A stretch of DNA of 36,486 bases from Candidatus Omnitrophota bacterium (GCA_024277375.1 JAJRVD010000017.1:1-36486); one strand, 5' to 3'; counted from the first letter of the stretch, positions 1 to 8,474 are shown. Numbers and translations are program-made. Notes: a model not told the origin generated them from the letters alone.

Positions 1-129
1 AGTGTGGGTTATTGGGTGTATGGGATAATTCAATATATAGATACCGTAAAGCAACCAACAGGTGCGCCGTCTTCCCCCATGGGGGAAGAGATCAAAGAAC
101 TGGAACATGAAAGTGCCCAATTATCTTGA
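1..129 (+). CDS. 3' end of an unidentified upstream gene (partial)
   Basis: From the first base there is an open frame of 42 codons ending in TGA at 127-129. It is absent from the ORF track because its start lies outside the window. The peptide begins hydrophobic and aromatic (SVGYWVYGIIQYID) and ends in a charged tail (MGEEIKELEHES), which looks like a protein C-terminus more than noise. A perfect 20-bp palindrome (70-89) lies within it. I do not recognise the family. Chance openness of 42 codons is possible, so confidence is moderate. Confidence 0.45.
   Translation, partial: SVGYWVYGIIQYIDTVKQPTGAPSSPMGEEIKELEHESAQLS
70..89. repeat. 20-bp perfect palindrome
   Basis: TCTTCCCCCA is followed directly by its exact reverse complement TGGGGGAAGA. 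It falls inside the possible 3' coding end at 1-129 and has no T-tract, so it does not look like a standard intrinsic terminator. Confidence 0.6.
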
Positions 130-151
130 CACTACTTTCCAGGCCCTGCGA

Positions 152-180
152 TTGACTTTTGTATACTAATATGATAGGTT
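152..180 (+). promoter_or_regulatory. possible promoter for gatCA
   Basis: TTGACT at 152-157 is a good -35 box. A weak TAGGTT lies 17 bases on (175-180), and a better TATGAT (170-175) is only 12 bases away. Neither pairing is ideal, but the site lies just upstream of gatC after the previous frame ends. Confidence 0.3.
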
Positions 181-187
181 AGGTCAA

Positions 188-496
188 ATGGGAAATAAAA
201 CTAAAAAAAAGATCATTACAGCTGAGGATGTGCGATATGTCGCTAAATTGTCCAGGTTGAGCCTTGACGAAGATAAAATAGGAAAGTTTCAGGAGCAGCT
301 TGACGGCATATTAGGCTATATCGCTCAGCTGGACGAAGTGAATACCGATGGTGTTCTGCCTACGACACACGTGTTATCTTCTATGAAAAATGTTTTTCGT
401 GAAGACGAGCTTAGAGAGTCTCTTACTACGGAAGCCGCGCTGAAAAACGCGCCTGAGGCGGATGAACATTTCTTTAAAGTTCCCAAAATCATCTAA
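188..496 (+). CDS. gatC: Asp-tRNA(Asn)/Glu-tRNA(Gln) amidotransferase subunit C
   Basis: This is the small subunit of GatCAB, the cytoplasmic complex that amidates misacylated Glu-tRNA(Gln) or Asp-tRNA(Asn). At 102 residues it has normal GatC length. It shows the family pattern: an early ITAEDVRYVAKLSRLSL helix, a middle LGYIAQLDEVNTDGV stretch and a C-terminal FKVPKII that belts around GatA. It is followed after 2 bases by gatA, and gatB comes after a repeat element, so all three subunits are here. The start has only a weak upstream ribosome site (TTAGGT). The identification is firm from composition, length and neighbours. Confidence 0.95.
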   Translation: MGNKTKKKIITAEDVRYVAKLSRLSLDEDKIGKFQEQLDGILGYIAQLDEVNTDGVLPTTHVLSSMKNVFREDELRESLTTEAALKNAPEADEHFFKVPKII

Positions 497-498
497 TA

Positions 499-1956
499 AT
501 GACTAAAAAAGACGATTACTTATCAAATATCGAAGGGTATGGGCGCGCGCTCAGAGAGAATGCCGTATCTTTAAACTCTTATGCGGAAGTTTTGGCATCC
601 AGAGCGATAGATATCGATAAAGATATTCACGCATTTGCCCGCATCGACAAAGAACGCGTAATTGAGCGAGCGGAAGAACTGGAGAATTCGAGTAGAGCGG
701 GAAGGCTATGGGGGGTTCCTGTCGCGGTTAAAGACAATTTATGCGTTAAGGATGAATTGACCACATGTGGCTCTAAAATACTCGAAGGGTTTCGTCCTCC
801 CTATAACGCGACCGTAGTTGAGAAGCTTATTGCCGAAGGGGCGTTGCTGTTCGCGGGCGCCAATATGGACGAATTTGCTTTTGGCTCGTCTTGTGAAACT
901 TCATGTTATGGCGGGGCAAAGAACCCGTGGGATACTTCCCGCATTCCGGGTGGTTCAAGTGGCGGCTCGGCCGCGGCTGTAGCCTCGACCGAAGTTGTCG
1001 CGGCTCTGGGGTCAGATACCGGTGGTTCAATACGCCAGCCCGCGTCAATGTGTGGAATCGTGGGTTTTAAACCTACATATGGACGTGTTTCCCGCTACGG
1101 GCTTATAGCGTTTGCCTCGAGTCTTGACCAGATAGGCCCACTAACCCGAGACATCACGGATTCCGCCATACTTTTGGAGATAATTTCCGGGCATGACCAT
1201 CGTGATTCAACATCGGTTAATGTGGACGTGCCGCGATATACGGATAGTCTGTCTCAGGACATAAAAGGGATGAAGATCGGCATACCTGAAGAATATTTTC
1301 AATCGGGGATAGATAAAGGTGTAACCGATAGTATTGATGCCGCTATAAAAGTCTACAAAGATCTTGGCGCCGAGACAGTCGAAATATCGCTGCCACATAC
1401 AAAATACGCCGTCAGTTGTTATTACATAATCGGTCCCGCTGAGGCAAGTTCTAATTTAGCGCGATATGACGGTGTGCACTATGGACATAGATGCGCTAAT
1501 TCTCAAGATATTATCGATATGTACATTGATAGCAGAAATGAGGGGTTTGGCGCCGAGGCGAAACGGAGAATACTCCTGGGGAATTATTCGTTGAGTAGCG
1601 GCTATTACGAGGCTTACTATCTTAAAGCGCAAAAGGTGAGAACCAAAATAGCGGATGATTTTCGTGAAGTGTTTAAGAGCTGTGATTGTATCTTAACTCC
1701 AACAGCTCCGACAACCGCGTTCAAGATCGGCGAAAGGATAGAGGATCCTCTTAAGATGTATCTTTCAGACGTTTTTACTATCCCGGCAAACCTTGCCGGG
1801 CTTCCGGCAGTAACGATCCCGTGCGGATTTGGGGAAAATGATATGCCGGTCGGACTTCAACTTATGGCGGAACCATTTGCTGAGGAAACATTGATACGTG
1901 CCGCGCACGCTTTTGAAAGAAATACCGATTATCATAAACGATTCGCGGGGGAATGA
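499..1956 (+). CDS. gatA: GatCAB amidotransferase subunit A (glutaminase/amidase)
   Basis: GatA hydrolyses glutamine to supply ammonia for tRNA-dependent amidation. The 485 residues match the usual size. The amidase-signature catalytic set is visible: Lys78 in VAVKDN, cis-Ser153 in the GGSSGGSAAA loop, and Ser177 in GSDTGGSIRQP. The substrate region and C-terminus (PVGLQLMAEPF) are typical. It starts 2 bases after gatC and is probably translationally coupled to it. Its stop codon overlaps the first bases of a short inverted repeat that leads into repeat element A. Confidence 0.97.
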   Translation: MTKKDDYLSNIEGYGRALRENAVSLNSYAEVLASRAIDIDKDIHAFARIDKERVIERAEELENSSRAGRLWGVPVAVKDNLCVKDELTTCGSKILEGFRPPYNATVVEKLIAEGALLFAGANMDEFAFGSSCETSCYGGAKNPWDTSRIPGGSSGGSAAAVASTEVVAALGSDTGGSIRQPASMCGIVGFKPTYGRVSRYGLIAFASSLDQIGPLTRDITDSAILLEIISGHDHRDSTSVNVDVPRYTDSLSQDIKGMKIGIPEEYFQSGIDKGVTDSIDAAIKVYKDLGAETVEISLPHTKYAVSCYYIIGPAEASSNLARYDGVHYGHRCANSQDIIDMYIDSRNEGFGAEAKRRILLGNYSLSSGYYEAYYLKAQKVRTKIADDFREVFKSCDCILTPTAPTTAFKIGERIEDPLKMYLSDVFTIPANLAGLPAVTIPCGFGENDMPVGLQLMAEPFAEETLIRAAHAFERNTDYHKRFAGE

Positions 1957-1986
1957 GATTCTTCGTCACGGCGCTCCTCAGAATCT
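1956..1986. repeat. short inverted repeat next to element A (GAGGAGCG-type, degenerate)
   Basis: AGATTCT and AGAATCT form 7-bp arms around a TCGTCACGGCGCTCCTC loop. It resembles a degenerate, reversed copy of the ATTGCGAGGAGCGAAGCGA repeat seen intact beside element E. It begins at the gatA stop codon. Confidence 0.45.
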
Positions 1987-2095
1987 GGCTGTGTCGCGAT
2001 TCGTTTTGCGAATGGCCGCATACAATATACTGTAGGGGTTCGATTTATCGAACCCGATATAAGGGCTTGATGAATCAAGCCCCTACATTAACACA
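1987..2095 (+). repeat. REPIN-like palindromic element, copy A (short form, + orientation)
   Basis: It starts GGCTGTGTCGCGATTCG and contains the core of two hairpins: GTAGGGGTTCGAT... closing on ATCGAACCC, then GGGCTTGATGAATCAAGCCC ending CTAC. The right inverted end is degraded (ATTAACACA where other copies have ATTATGACACAG). It ends 9 bases before the gatB start codon. Confidence 0.85.
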
Positions 2096-2104
2096 AAAAA
2101 CACG

Positions 2105-3556
2105 ATGAACACAAAAAAATCAAAATATGAAACTGTTGTCGGGCTGGAGGTTCATGTTCAGCTTTCGACAAAAACAAAGATCTTTTGTGGCTGCGCTAAT
2201 GGTTTTGGAGCGGATCCTAACACGCAGGTTTGTCCGGTATGTCTGGGGCAACCGGGGTCATTACCCGTTCTAAATCGTACGGCTTTTGAGTCTTCGATAA
2301 AAGTCGCGCTTGCTATTAATTGTGATGTCCAGGAAATCGTTAAATTTGATCGTAAAAATTACTATTATCCCGACCTGCCGAAGAATTATCAGATAAGTCA
2401 GTTTGATATGCCGATAGCGTATGACGGTCACTTAACGGTTCCGGGGGAAGATGGATCTTCCCGTGATATCGGGATTACGCGTGCCCACCTGGAGGAGGAC
2501 GCGGGAAAGCTTATACATGATGAAAAAAAGCCGTTCAGCTATGTTGATCTTAATCGAACCGGAACGCCGCTTCTCGAGATCGTATCAGAACCCGACATAC
2601 AGTCGCCCGGCGAAGCGTATCAATATCTGGTGATTTTAAAGCATATCATAAAATATTTGGATGTCTCCGACTGCAATATGGAAGAGGGGAGCTTAAGGTG
2701 CGACGCGAATATATCTCTCAGGAAAAGGGGAGATAAAGAGCTGGGCAGTAAGGTTGAGATCAAAAACTTAAACTCTTTTAAAGCGGTGAGAGACGCTCTT
2801 CTTTACGAGGAAGAACGCCAGGAAGACATTCTTTCCGAAGGAGGTCGGATAGAGCAAGAGACGCGCCTGTGGGACGAGAAAAGAGGTATTACCAGTTCCA
2901 TGAGATCAAAAGAAGGCGCTCAGGATTATCGTTATTTTCCGGATCCGGATCTTGTTCCTTTTGAGGTGCGCTCCGGTTTGGTAGAAACTATTAGGGAAAA
3001 TCTACCGGAGCTCCCGGTCAAGAAAATAGAACGTTTTGCCGAACAATATAAGCTGGACAAAAAAGATATAGAAGTGCTTGTTTCTGAGAGGCCGATAGCT
3101 GATTTTTTTGAAAAAGTTAACACAGAGTGTAATAACCCGAAAGTTGTATCCAATTGGATACAGGGTGAGGTTATGATGCATTTAAAAGATAAGGCCACGA
3201 ATATTGAGGGTTTAGGCCTTAGCGCTAAAGCATTGGCTGTTATCATAAAATTGGCATCCGGCGGGACGATAAGCGGGCTGGCTGCCAAAGATGTCCTGAA
3301 TACGCATATAGATACCGGAGACGATCCAGAGGTTATCATAAAGGAACAGGGACTTGAACAAGTTTCGGACGAAGGGGAGTTGGATGTTATTGTCAACAAA
3401 GTGATAGAGGTCAACGAAAAGTCCGCGAATGATTATAGAAATGGCAAAGTGAACGCGCTGGGTTTTCTTGTCGGTCAGGTGATGAGGGAGAGTCGCGGCA
3501 AAGCGAATCCAAAATTGGCCGGTGACATGTTAAAGAAAAAGCTTGAGAGAAAATAA
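2105..3556 (+). CDS. gatB: GatCAB amidotransferase subunit B (kinase/tRNA-binding)
   Basis: GatB phosphorylates the misacylated tRNA side chain and transfers ammonia to it. At 483 residues it is full length. Visible marks are the opening YETVVGLEVHVQLSTKTKIFC, the cysteine cluster VCPVCLGQPGSLPVLN, the DLPKNYQISQFDMP and MEEGSLRCDANIS motifs, and a C-terminal YqeY-like tail (NALGFLVGQVMRES). It is separated from gatA by repeat element A, which ends only 9 bases before the ATG, so no conventional ribosome site is apparent; the leader is A-rich. ctpA follows 11 bases later. Confidence 0.97.
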   Translation: MNTKKSKYETVVGLEVHVQLSTKTKIFCGCANGFGADPNTQVCPVCLGQPGSLPVLNRTAFESSIKVALAINCDVQEIVKFDRKNYYYPDLPKNYQISQFDMPIAYDGHLTVPGEDGSSRDIGITRAHLEEDAGKLIHDEKKPFSYVDLNRTGTPLLEIVSEPDIQSPGEAYQYLVILKHIIKYLDVSDCNMEEGSLRCDANISLRKRGDKELGSKVEIKNLNSFKAVRDALLYEEERQEDILSEGGRIEQETRLWDEKRGITSSMRSKEGAQDYRYFPDPDLVPFEVRSGLVETIRENLPELPVKKIERFAEQYKLDKKDIEVLVSERPIADFFEKVNTECNNPKVVSNWIQGEVMMHLKDKATNIEGLGLSAKALAVIIKLASGGTISGLAAKDVLNTHIDTGDDPEVIIKEQGLEQVSDEGELDVIVNKVIEVNEKSANDYRNGKVNALGFLVGQVMRESRGKANPKLAGDMLKKKLERK

Positions 3557-3567
3557 AAAAGGTTCTC

Positions 3568-4782
3568 ATGAAAAAGAAAATAGTAGCTGTAGCGTTTCTG
3601 GTTTTATTTGTGGGCGCTGTCATATTCAGCCTTTCTGCTGAAAGCGACGATATTGTAGGCAACAGTAAAGAACTCTTTAAAAACATACAGCTTTTTACGG
3701 ACTCGATCGCGCTTATAATCGCCGATTATGTCGAACCTGTTAAGGCCAAGGATCTTATTTATGGAGCCATAAGAGGGATGATGTACACGCTGGACGGTTA
3801 TAGCCAGTTTTTGGATCCTGAGGGGTTTCAGGAGATCAAAGAGGAGACCCAGGGCAAATTTGCCGGTATCGGTATTCGTATAGGGATCCGTGATAGTGTG
3901 CTTACCGTTATTGCTCCTATGGAGGGGACTCCGGCCTTTGCCGCAGGGTTGAAGACTGCCGATAAGATAGTTGAGATAGATGGCGAAATGACACATGATA
4001 TGAGTCTTGACGACGCGGTTAAGAGGTTGAGGGGTGAGGTCGGAACTGACGTTGCTGTGGGCATAGTCAGAGAGGAAGTGGAGGATGTACTCAATTTTAC
4101 GATAAAAAGGGCGATCATAGAGATCGAGAGCATAAAGGATGTCAAGGTTATTGAGGACGATATCGGGTATATTAAGATAGTTGAATTCCAGGAGCGTACC
4201 GTAAAAGACCTGAGAGAAAGCCTTAAGGATTTCAAGGAAAAGGGAATTGAAGATCTTATTATTGATGTTCGAAACAATCCCGGGGGATTGTTGAAAGCGT
4301 CAGTAGGGGCCGCCGATCTTTTTTTAGATGAAGGGGCATTGATCGTTTACACCGAGGGGCGAGATCCGAGAGATCGCGTAGAATTCAGGGCTAAGAAAAA
4401 ATTAGAAACTTTTGATACCAAACTCGTCATCCTTGTGAACAAGGGCTCGGCGAGCGCCTCGGAGATACTTGCCGGTGCTATTAAGGATAATGATCGGGGA
4501 TTGATCGTAGGTACGGTAACATTCGGTAAAGGGTCAGTTCAGACGGTAATACCGCTTAAGGATGATTCAGCGTTACGTTTGACCATAGCTTCGTATTATA
4601 CTCCTTCCGGAAAAACTATTCGAGACGCGGGTGTCGAGCCGGATGTTCTTGTGGAACGTGAAGAGCCTGAAGAGTCCGGGGACAAAGAAAAGAAAGAGAA
4701 GAAAGAGCAACAAGAAGTAAAAGATAATCAACTTGAGGCGGCCATAAGGATACTGAAAGAGGCCAAAACGATCCGAGTATAA
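3568..4782 (+). CDS. S41-family C-terminal processing protease (CtpA-like)
   Basis: This is a secreted, membrane-associated serine protease that trims envelope proteins. The 404 residues include an N-terminal signal or anchor (about 5-24, IVAVAFLVLFVGAVIFSLSA), a PDZ domain (about 90-175) and a tail-specific protease domain. The catalytic Ser is residue 298 in GSASASEI and the Lys is residue 321 in TFGKGSVQT, the S41 Ser/Lys pair. A Lys/Glu-rich stretch (366-385) precedes the end. It sits between gatB and a divergent polysaccharide deacetylase, a common pairing (CtpA with YibQ-type proteins) in Gram-negative genomes. The exact substrate cannot be read from the sequence. Confidence 0.93.
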   Translation: MKKKIVAVAFLVLFVGAVIFSLSAESDDIVGNSKELFKNIQLFTDSIALIIADYVEPVKAKDLIYGAIRGMMYTLDGYSQFLDPEGFQEIKEETQGKFAGIGIRIGIRDSVLTVIAPMEGTPAFAAGLKTADKIVEIDGEMTHDMSLDDAVKRLRGEVGTDVAVGIVREEVEDVLNFTIKRAIIEIESIKDVKVIEDDIGYIKIVEFQERTVKDLRESLKDFKEKGIEDLIIDVRNNPGGLLKASVGAADLFLDEGALIVYTEGRDPRDRVEFRAKKKLETFDTKLVILVNKGSASASEILAGAIKDNDRGLIVGTVTFGKGSVQTVIPLKDDSALRLTIASYYTPSGKTIRDAGVEPDVLVEREEPEESGDKEKKEKKEQQEVKDNQLEAAIRILKEAKTIRV

Positions 4783-4795
4783 CAACTTTTTAATA

Positions 4796-5605
4796 ATGGA
4801 CAAAAAAACATTTCTGACCTGTCTGTTTCTATCCCTGGCAATTGTGGTCGCGTTTACCTTTTGGGGAAGTCCACGCGATATACGCGAAGATGTTTCTGTG
4901 CCGACCGAGATTGTAGAGACATCCTTAGAAGATCATTCTCCGAGAATCGCGTTGGTACTGGATGACCTGGGATATTCCATGAAAAACATGGAGGAAATTA
5001 AGGCTCTGGAAATTCCCGTTACATTAGCGGTTTTGCCGAATACTCCATATTCGAAAAGGGTATGTTCTTTCGCGGATCAAAATGGGATGGAGATTATACT
5101 TCATATGCCTATGGAGCCCGAGAGCCAAACTTCCGGATTGGAAGTAAACACAATTATGGTAAACACCCCACCGGAAGTTATTGCCGGGTTTTTGGATAAG
5201 GCAATTCAGACGGTTCCCTCAGCTAAAGGGGTTTCTAATCATATGGGGTCTAAGGTTACGGGGGACTCAAGGGTGATGGAAAATCTTTTTCCGATCTTGA
5301 AAGAGAGAAAGTTGTTCTTTTTTGACTCATCAACCGCGAGGAAATCGGTTTGCGAACTCGCGGCGGAGAAAACTATGGTTTCCTATTCAAAACGGGACAT
5401 ATTTATAGACCATGTCCCCACAGAGCAAGGTATTTCCGATCAGATGAAGAAGCTGGAAGAGATCGCGCGTTCCAGAGGGTTGGTATCCGCGATAGGGCAT
5501 GATAGAAGTTTAACGGTGAAAGTCTTAGGCGATGTAGTTCCTGGGATGGTCGAAAGAGGGATACGATTTGTAACGGTTTCTGATATGTTGGAAACGAAAA
5601 AATAA
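4796..5605 (+). CDS. divergent polysaccharide deacetylase family protein (YibQ/DUF610 type)
   Basis: The 269 residues have one N-terminal membrane segment (about 4-22, TFLTCLFLSLAIVVAFTFWG), then a periplasmic domain of the divergent polysaccharide deacetylase family. Family marks are IALVLDDLGYS, the TLAVLPNTPYS strand, ILHMPMEPES, NHMGSKVTGD, FFFDSSTA and AIGHDRSLTV. The family is thought to act in the envelope next to CtpA and peptidoglycan hydrolases; its substrate is not settled. It starts 13 bases after ctpA and 7 bases before tsaD, so it is probably cotranscribed. Confidence 0.88.
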   Translation: MDKKTFLTCLFLSLAIVVAFTFWGSPRDIREDVSVPTEIVETSLEDHSPRIALVLDDLGYSMKNMEEIKALEIPVTLAVLPNTPYSKRVCSFADQNGMEIILHMPMEPESQTSGLEVNTIMVNTPPEVIAGFLDKAIQTVPSAKGVSNHMGSKVTGDSRVMENLFPILKERKLFFFDSSTARKSVCELAAEKTMVSYSKRDIFIDHVPTEQGISDQMKKLEEIARSRGLVSAIGHDRSLTVKVLGDVVPGMVERGIRFVTVSDMLETKK

Positions 5606-5612
5606 GAAAATC

Positions 5613-6626
5613 ATGATCACATTAGGAATAGAAAGCTCTTGTGACGAGACCGCGGTAGCTTTGGTAGAAGACGCTAGCGTGCTATCTAACGAAGTTTCTT
5701 CCAGCGTGCATCTTCACGCGCCATATGGTGGAGTAATTCCTGAAATTGCTTCCAGGTATCATGTGGAGTACATATACCCGGCGACGAAGAAAGCTTTAGA
5801 GGACGCAAGTCGGACCATAGAGGATGTTGATCTTATCGCGGTTACGCAGGGGCCGGGTTTGCCGGGCTCATTGCTTACGGGTGTCGCGTACGCGAAAGCT
5901 CTGAGTTTCGCGGGTGATATCCCGATCGTGGGAGTTAACCATCTTTACGCGCATATCTTGTCCTGTTTTTTAGACAGAGATAAGCCCGGGGATGTAAAAA
6001 GCAAATTTCCATTTATCGGGATGGTAGTCTCCGGGGGGCATACGAGTACGTATGTGTGCGCGTCTTCAAATGACTTCGAGGTTCTTGGCCGTACTCTTGA
6101 TGACGCGGTGGGAGAGGCTTTCGACAAGGTGGCGAAGATACTTGACTTAGGATATCCGGGAGGTCCGATCGTGGAAAAAAGGGCTCTTGCGTACAAAGGT
6201 AAAGACGTAATAGATTTTCCCCGGGCACTCGTCAAGGATGGAAAAAATCTGGATTTCAGCTTTAGCGGGATAAAGACAGCGGTATTGTATTACTGGCGGG
6301 ATTCCGCGAAAACGGAAGAGATTAAGGATATTATCTGCTTTTCTTTCCAAGAAGCGGTAATAGATGTTATAATATCCAAGATAAAAAGAGTGTTTGCCGC
6401 CACAGGAATAAAACGATTTGCGGTCGGCGGCGGAGTAATAAATAACGAAACTTTGAGAAAAAGAATTTGTGGTCTTTGTCGGACCGAAAAGGTTGAACTT
6501 TTTTTGCCGCGTAAAGAATTTTGTTCGGATAACGCGGCTATGATAGCGGCTTTGGGAGAAGAGATTTTTAACAGCGAGGGACCAGATACATTTTCTCTGA
6601 ACGCGAAACCGGGTCTTTATAGGTAG
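5613..6626 (+). CDS. tsaD: tRNA threonylcarbamoyladenosine transferase TsaD
   Basis: TsaD, with TsaB and TsaE, transfers threonylcarbamoyl to A37 of ANN-decoding tRNAs in the cytoplasm. The protein has 337 residues, the normal length. Signature motifs are GIESSCDETAVA at the N-terminus, metal ligands His110 and His114 in NHLYAHI, VVSGGHTS, the DDAVGEAFDKVAKIL helix, FSFSGIKTAV and the C-terminal CSDNAAMIA Asp. TsaB and TsaE are not in this window. It is tightly spaced between the deacetylase (7 bases) and the MgtC-like gene (15 bases). Confidence 0.97.
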   Translation: MITLGIESSCDETAVALVEDASVLSNEVSSSVHLHAPYGGVIPEIASRYHVEYIYPATKKALEDASRTIEDVDLIAVTQGPGLPGSLLTGVAYAKALSFAGDIPIVGVNHLYAHILSCFLDRDKPGDVKSKFPFIGMVVSGGHTSTYVCASSNDFEVLGRTLDDAVGEAFDKVAKILDLGYPGGPIVEKRALAYKGKDVIDFPRALVKDGKNLDFSFSGIKTAVLYYWRDSAKTEEIKDIICFSFQEAVIDVIISKIKRVFAATGIKRFAVGGGVINNETLRKRICGLCRTEKVELFLPRKEFCSDNAAMIAALGEEIFNSEGPDTFSLNAKPGLYR

Positions 6627-6641
6627 GAAAGGAGTGTTTGT

Positions 6642-7304
6642 ATGTCGTACGACGTAGTGCTGATCAGGATCATTTTATCGGCTATCCTGGGCGGGATGGT
6701 TGGTTTCGAACGCGAGGTGCATGGGTGTGCCGCGGGATTAAGGACGCACATACTTGTATCTGTGGGCTCCGCTGTTTTTATGATCACCTCTATCGAGGTT
6801 GCCTCCAGGTATTCGCACCTTGGGGCCGTGGATCCGTCACGTATCGCGGCGAGCGTAGTTGCCGGCATAGGTTTTCTTGGCGCGGGCGCGATCATCAGGT
6901 ATGGAGCCTCAATACGGGGGTTGACAACCGCGGCGAGTATATGGGCTGTCGCGGCTATAGGTCTTTCCGCGGGGGCGGGGTTGTATGTCGTTACCGGTGT
7001 AACTGCCGCCATAGTTGTGGGAACATTGTTTTTGTCGCGACTAGAGGAAAGAATGGAACTAAAGAGACATATCAGAAAATTGACGATCAAAACAGATTTT
7101 TTTGATGAAAAGACCGGACAGCAGATCTCCGATATTGTTGAGACATATGGAGGCAGCTTAAAGCGAATAGAAACCAGTGAGAAGGAGTCTAAAGACGGGG
7201 TAATTGAACTTGAAGTTGACATAATGCTTTCAAGAATTTATTATAGAGACGTGGAAGCTGAGATCTCCTCGCTTCCCGGTGTAGCGGCTGTGAGTTGGAA
7301 ATAG
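6642..7304 (+). CDS. MgtC/SapB family membrane protein
   Basis: The first about 135 residues form the hydrophobic MgtC/SapB domain: RIILSAILGGMVGFERE, GLRTHILVSVGSAVFM, then GIGFLGAGAIIR and GLTTAASIWAVAAIG, all hallmark strings. A soluble ACT-like C-terminal domain (about 140-220) follows. The family lies in the inner membrane and has been linked to Mg2+ limitation and to control of ATP synthase or phosphate uptake in pathogens; its job here is unknown. A GGAG ribosome site lies about 8 bases upstream. Repeat element B follows the gene. Confidence 0.92.
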   Translation: MSYDVVLIRIILSAILGGMVGFEREVHGCAAGLRTHILVSVGSAVFMITSIEVASRYSHLGAVDPSRIAASVVAGIGFLGAGAIIRYGASIRGLTTAASIWAVAAIGLSAGAGLYVVTGVTAAIVVGTLFLSRLEERMELKRHIRKLTIKTDFFDEKTGQQISDIVETYGGSLKRIETSEKESKDGVIELEVDIMLSRIYYRDVEAEISSLPGVAAVSWK

Positions 7305-7333
7305 AGATAACGGTTTAGATAACGATTAGGGTT

Positions 7334-7500
7334 ATGCAAAATGGAGCTTTCGTCATTCGGGCTGTGTCGTAATTTATTTTGCGGATGGCCGCGTACAATA
7401 TATTACTAGGGGTTCGATTTTTCGAACCCGATATAACGGGCTTGATGGATCAAGCCCCTACATTACCACACAGTTTGATTGAAAAAACAGCGTTTTGCAT
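7334..7500 (+). repeat. REPIN-like palindromic element, copy B (long form, + orientation)
   Basis: A long copy of about 167 bp. The outer ends are ATGCAAAA (7334-7341) and TTTTGCAT (7493-7500). The inner inverted ends are GGCTGTGTCGTAAT and ATTACCACACAG. The core contains GTTCGATTTTTCGAAC and GGGCTTGATGGATCAAGCCC; here the GTAG of the left half reads CTAG. It ends 31 bases before the corrected start of the bactofilin gene. The ORF-track start at 7379 lies inside it. Confidence 0.9.
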
Positions 7501-7531
7501 GAGTCTAATAACGATAAACAAGGAGGATACG

Positions 7532-8104
7532 ATGAGAAAGAAAAAAGGGAATGAATCTGTAGAGACCACCGCGAAGCCTCGTACAGATGAAACATTATTG
7601 GATGTATCCGCGAGTATGCAGGGTACATTGCGTTTTGATGACGCGGTAAATTTAAGGATTAACGGTAAATTCGAAGGAACCCTGGATACAAAGGGCTCTT
7701 TGACGATAGGACAAAAGGCGGACATAAGCGCCAATATAACCGGTGAGAACATTTCTATCGCCGGTGTGGTTAAAGGCAATATCATCGCTACTAAAATTTT
7801 GACCCTGGATACTACAGCCAAACTTGAAGGAGATATCGATACTTCAAAGCTCGTTATTAAAGAAGGCGCTTTGCTTAACGGTCAGATCAGGATGACACAA
7901 CAAAGATCAGATTCCAGCTCGTCATCTTCGAGAGGTGATTGGTTGAGCGTTAATCAGCTTGCCAAATATCTTGAAGTGGATGCTTCCAAGATTTCCGAGT
8001 GGGCCAACGGAGGGATGCTTCCCGGAACTAAAGAAGGGGGCGACTGGGTGTTCGATAGAATTAAGGTCGATCAGTGGATAACGGAAGGTAAAGTAAAGGC
8101 CTGA
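7532..8104 (+). CDS. bactofilin fused to an excisionase-type helix-turn-helix
   Basis: I place the start at ATG 7532, behind AAGGAGG, not at 7379, because the extra 51 codons translate repeat B. The 190-residue protein has a polar N-terminus, a bactofilin beta-helix core (about 20-122; repeated short strands such as LRINGKFEGTLDTKGSLTIG and SIAGVVKGNI), a Ser-rich linker (127-134) and a C-terminal winged helix-turn-helix of the excisionase/MerR type (136-190: WLSVNQLAKYLEVD, ISEWANGGMLPG, VDQWI). Bactofilins polymerise without nucleotide and usually lack a DNA-binding domain. The next gene, 4 bases on, carries the same kind of helix-turn-helix on a membrane anchor. DNA binding is inferred, not shown. 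Confidence 0.9.
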   Translation: MRKKKGNESVETTAKPRTDETLLDVSASMQGTLRFDDAVNLRINGKFEGTLDTKGSLTIGQKADISANITGENISIAGVVKGNIIATKILTLDTTAKLEGDIDTSKLVIKEGALLNGQIRMTQQRSDSSSSSSRGDWLSVNQLAKYLEVDASKISEWANGGMLPGTKEGGDWVFDRIKVDQWITEGKVKA

Positions 8105-8108
8105 TAAT

Positions 8109-8474
8109 ATGCCGGAAAAATTGCTGACATTACGAGAACTATCCGATTACCTCCACATAAAAGAAAAAAAGCTGAAAACGCTTGTAGAAGAGGGAGCGAT
8201 CAGCGCGTATAGGCTAGGTGGAGAACTTTTGCGATTTCGTAAGGATCAAATAGAGGCTATACGGACAGAAATAGAATCGCGTGTTACGGATGCTGATAGG
8301 ATAACAGGCACCGGTGACGTCCATGAAAAAAATACGGGCAGAGATACAAGATTGTCTACACGAGGCGTTTCTTCTGTGTGGGACACCCTTGCGGATTTCT
8401 TTTATTTCGGCGATTTTTATATAGTATCAGGTGCTTTGATAGTTGTACTTCTCATCGTTATCTTCCGCGGGTAA
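8109..8474 (+). CDS. tail-anchored protein with excisionase-type helix-turn-helix
   Basis: The 121 residues comprise an N-terminal excisionase-like domain (4-56: LLTLRELSDYLHIKEKKLKTLV, ISAYRLGGELLRFRKDQIEAI), a polar linker (57-95) and one C-terminal transmembrane segment (about 103-119, FYIVSGALIVVLLIVIFRG). The topology suggests a cytoplasmic DNA-binding head held on the inner membrane by its tail. It follows the bactofilin gene by 4 bases, so they are almost surely one operon and perhaps one complex. No specific family name is recognised. The 28-bp palindrome at 8478 follows its stop directly. Confidence 0.85.
   Translation: MPEKLLTLRELSDYLHIKEKKLKTLVEEGAISAYRLGGELLRFRKDQIEAIRTEIESRVTDADRITGTGDVHEKNTGRDTRLSTRGVSSVWDTLADFFYFGDFYIVSGALIVVLLIVIFRG

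Noticed and set aside
2932-3414. 160-residue minus-strand ORF under gatB
   Set aside because: It is an antisense shadow of a conserved gene; its Ser/Thr/Leu-rich composition is typical of such frames.
6638-7105. 155-residue ORF overlapping the MgtC-like gene
   Set aside because: It is an out-of-frame shadow, rich in Arg/Cys/Gly and with no family motif, while the MgtC frame is clearly coding.
7379-7531. N-terminal 51 residues of the track ORF for the bactofilin
   Set aside because: They translate repeat element B; ATG 7532 has AAGGAGG and begins the family-like sequence.
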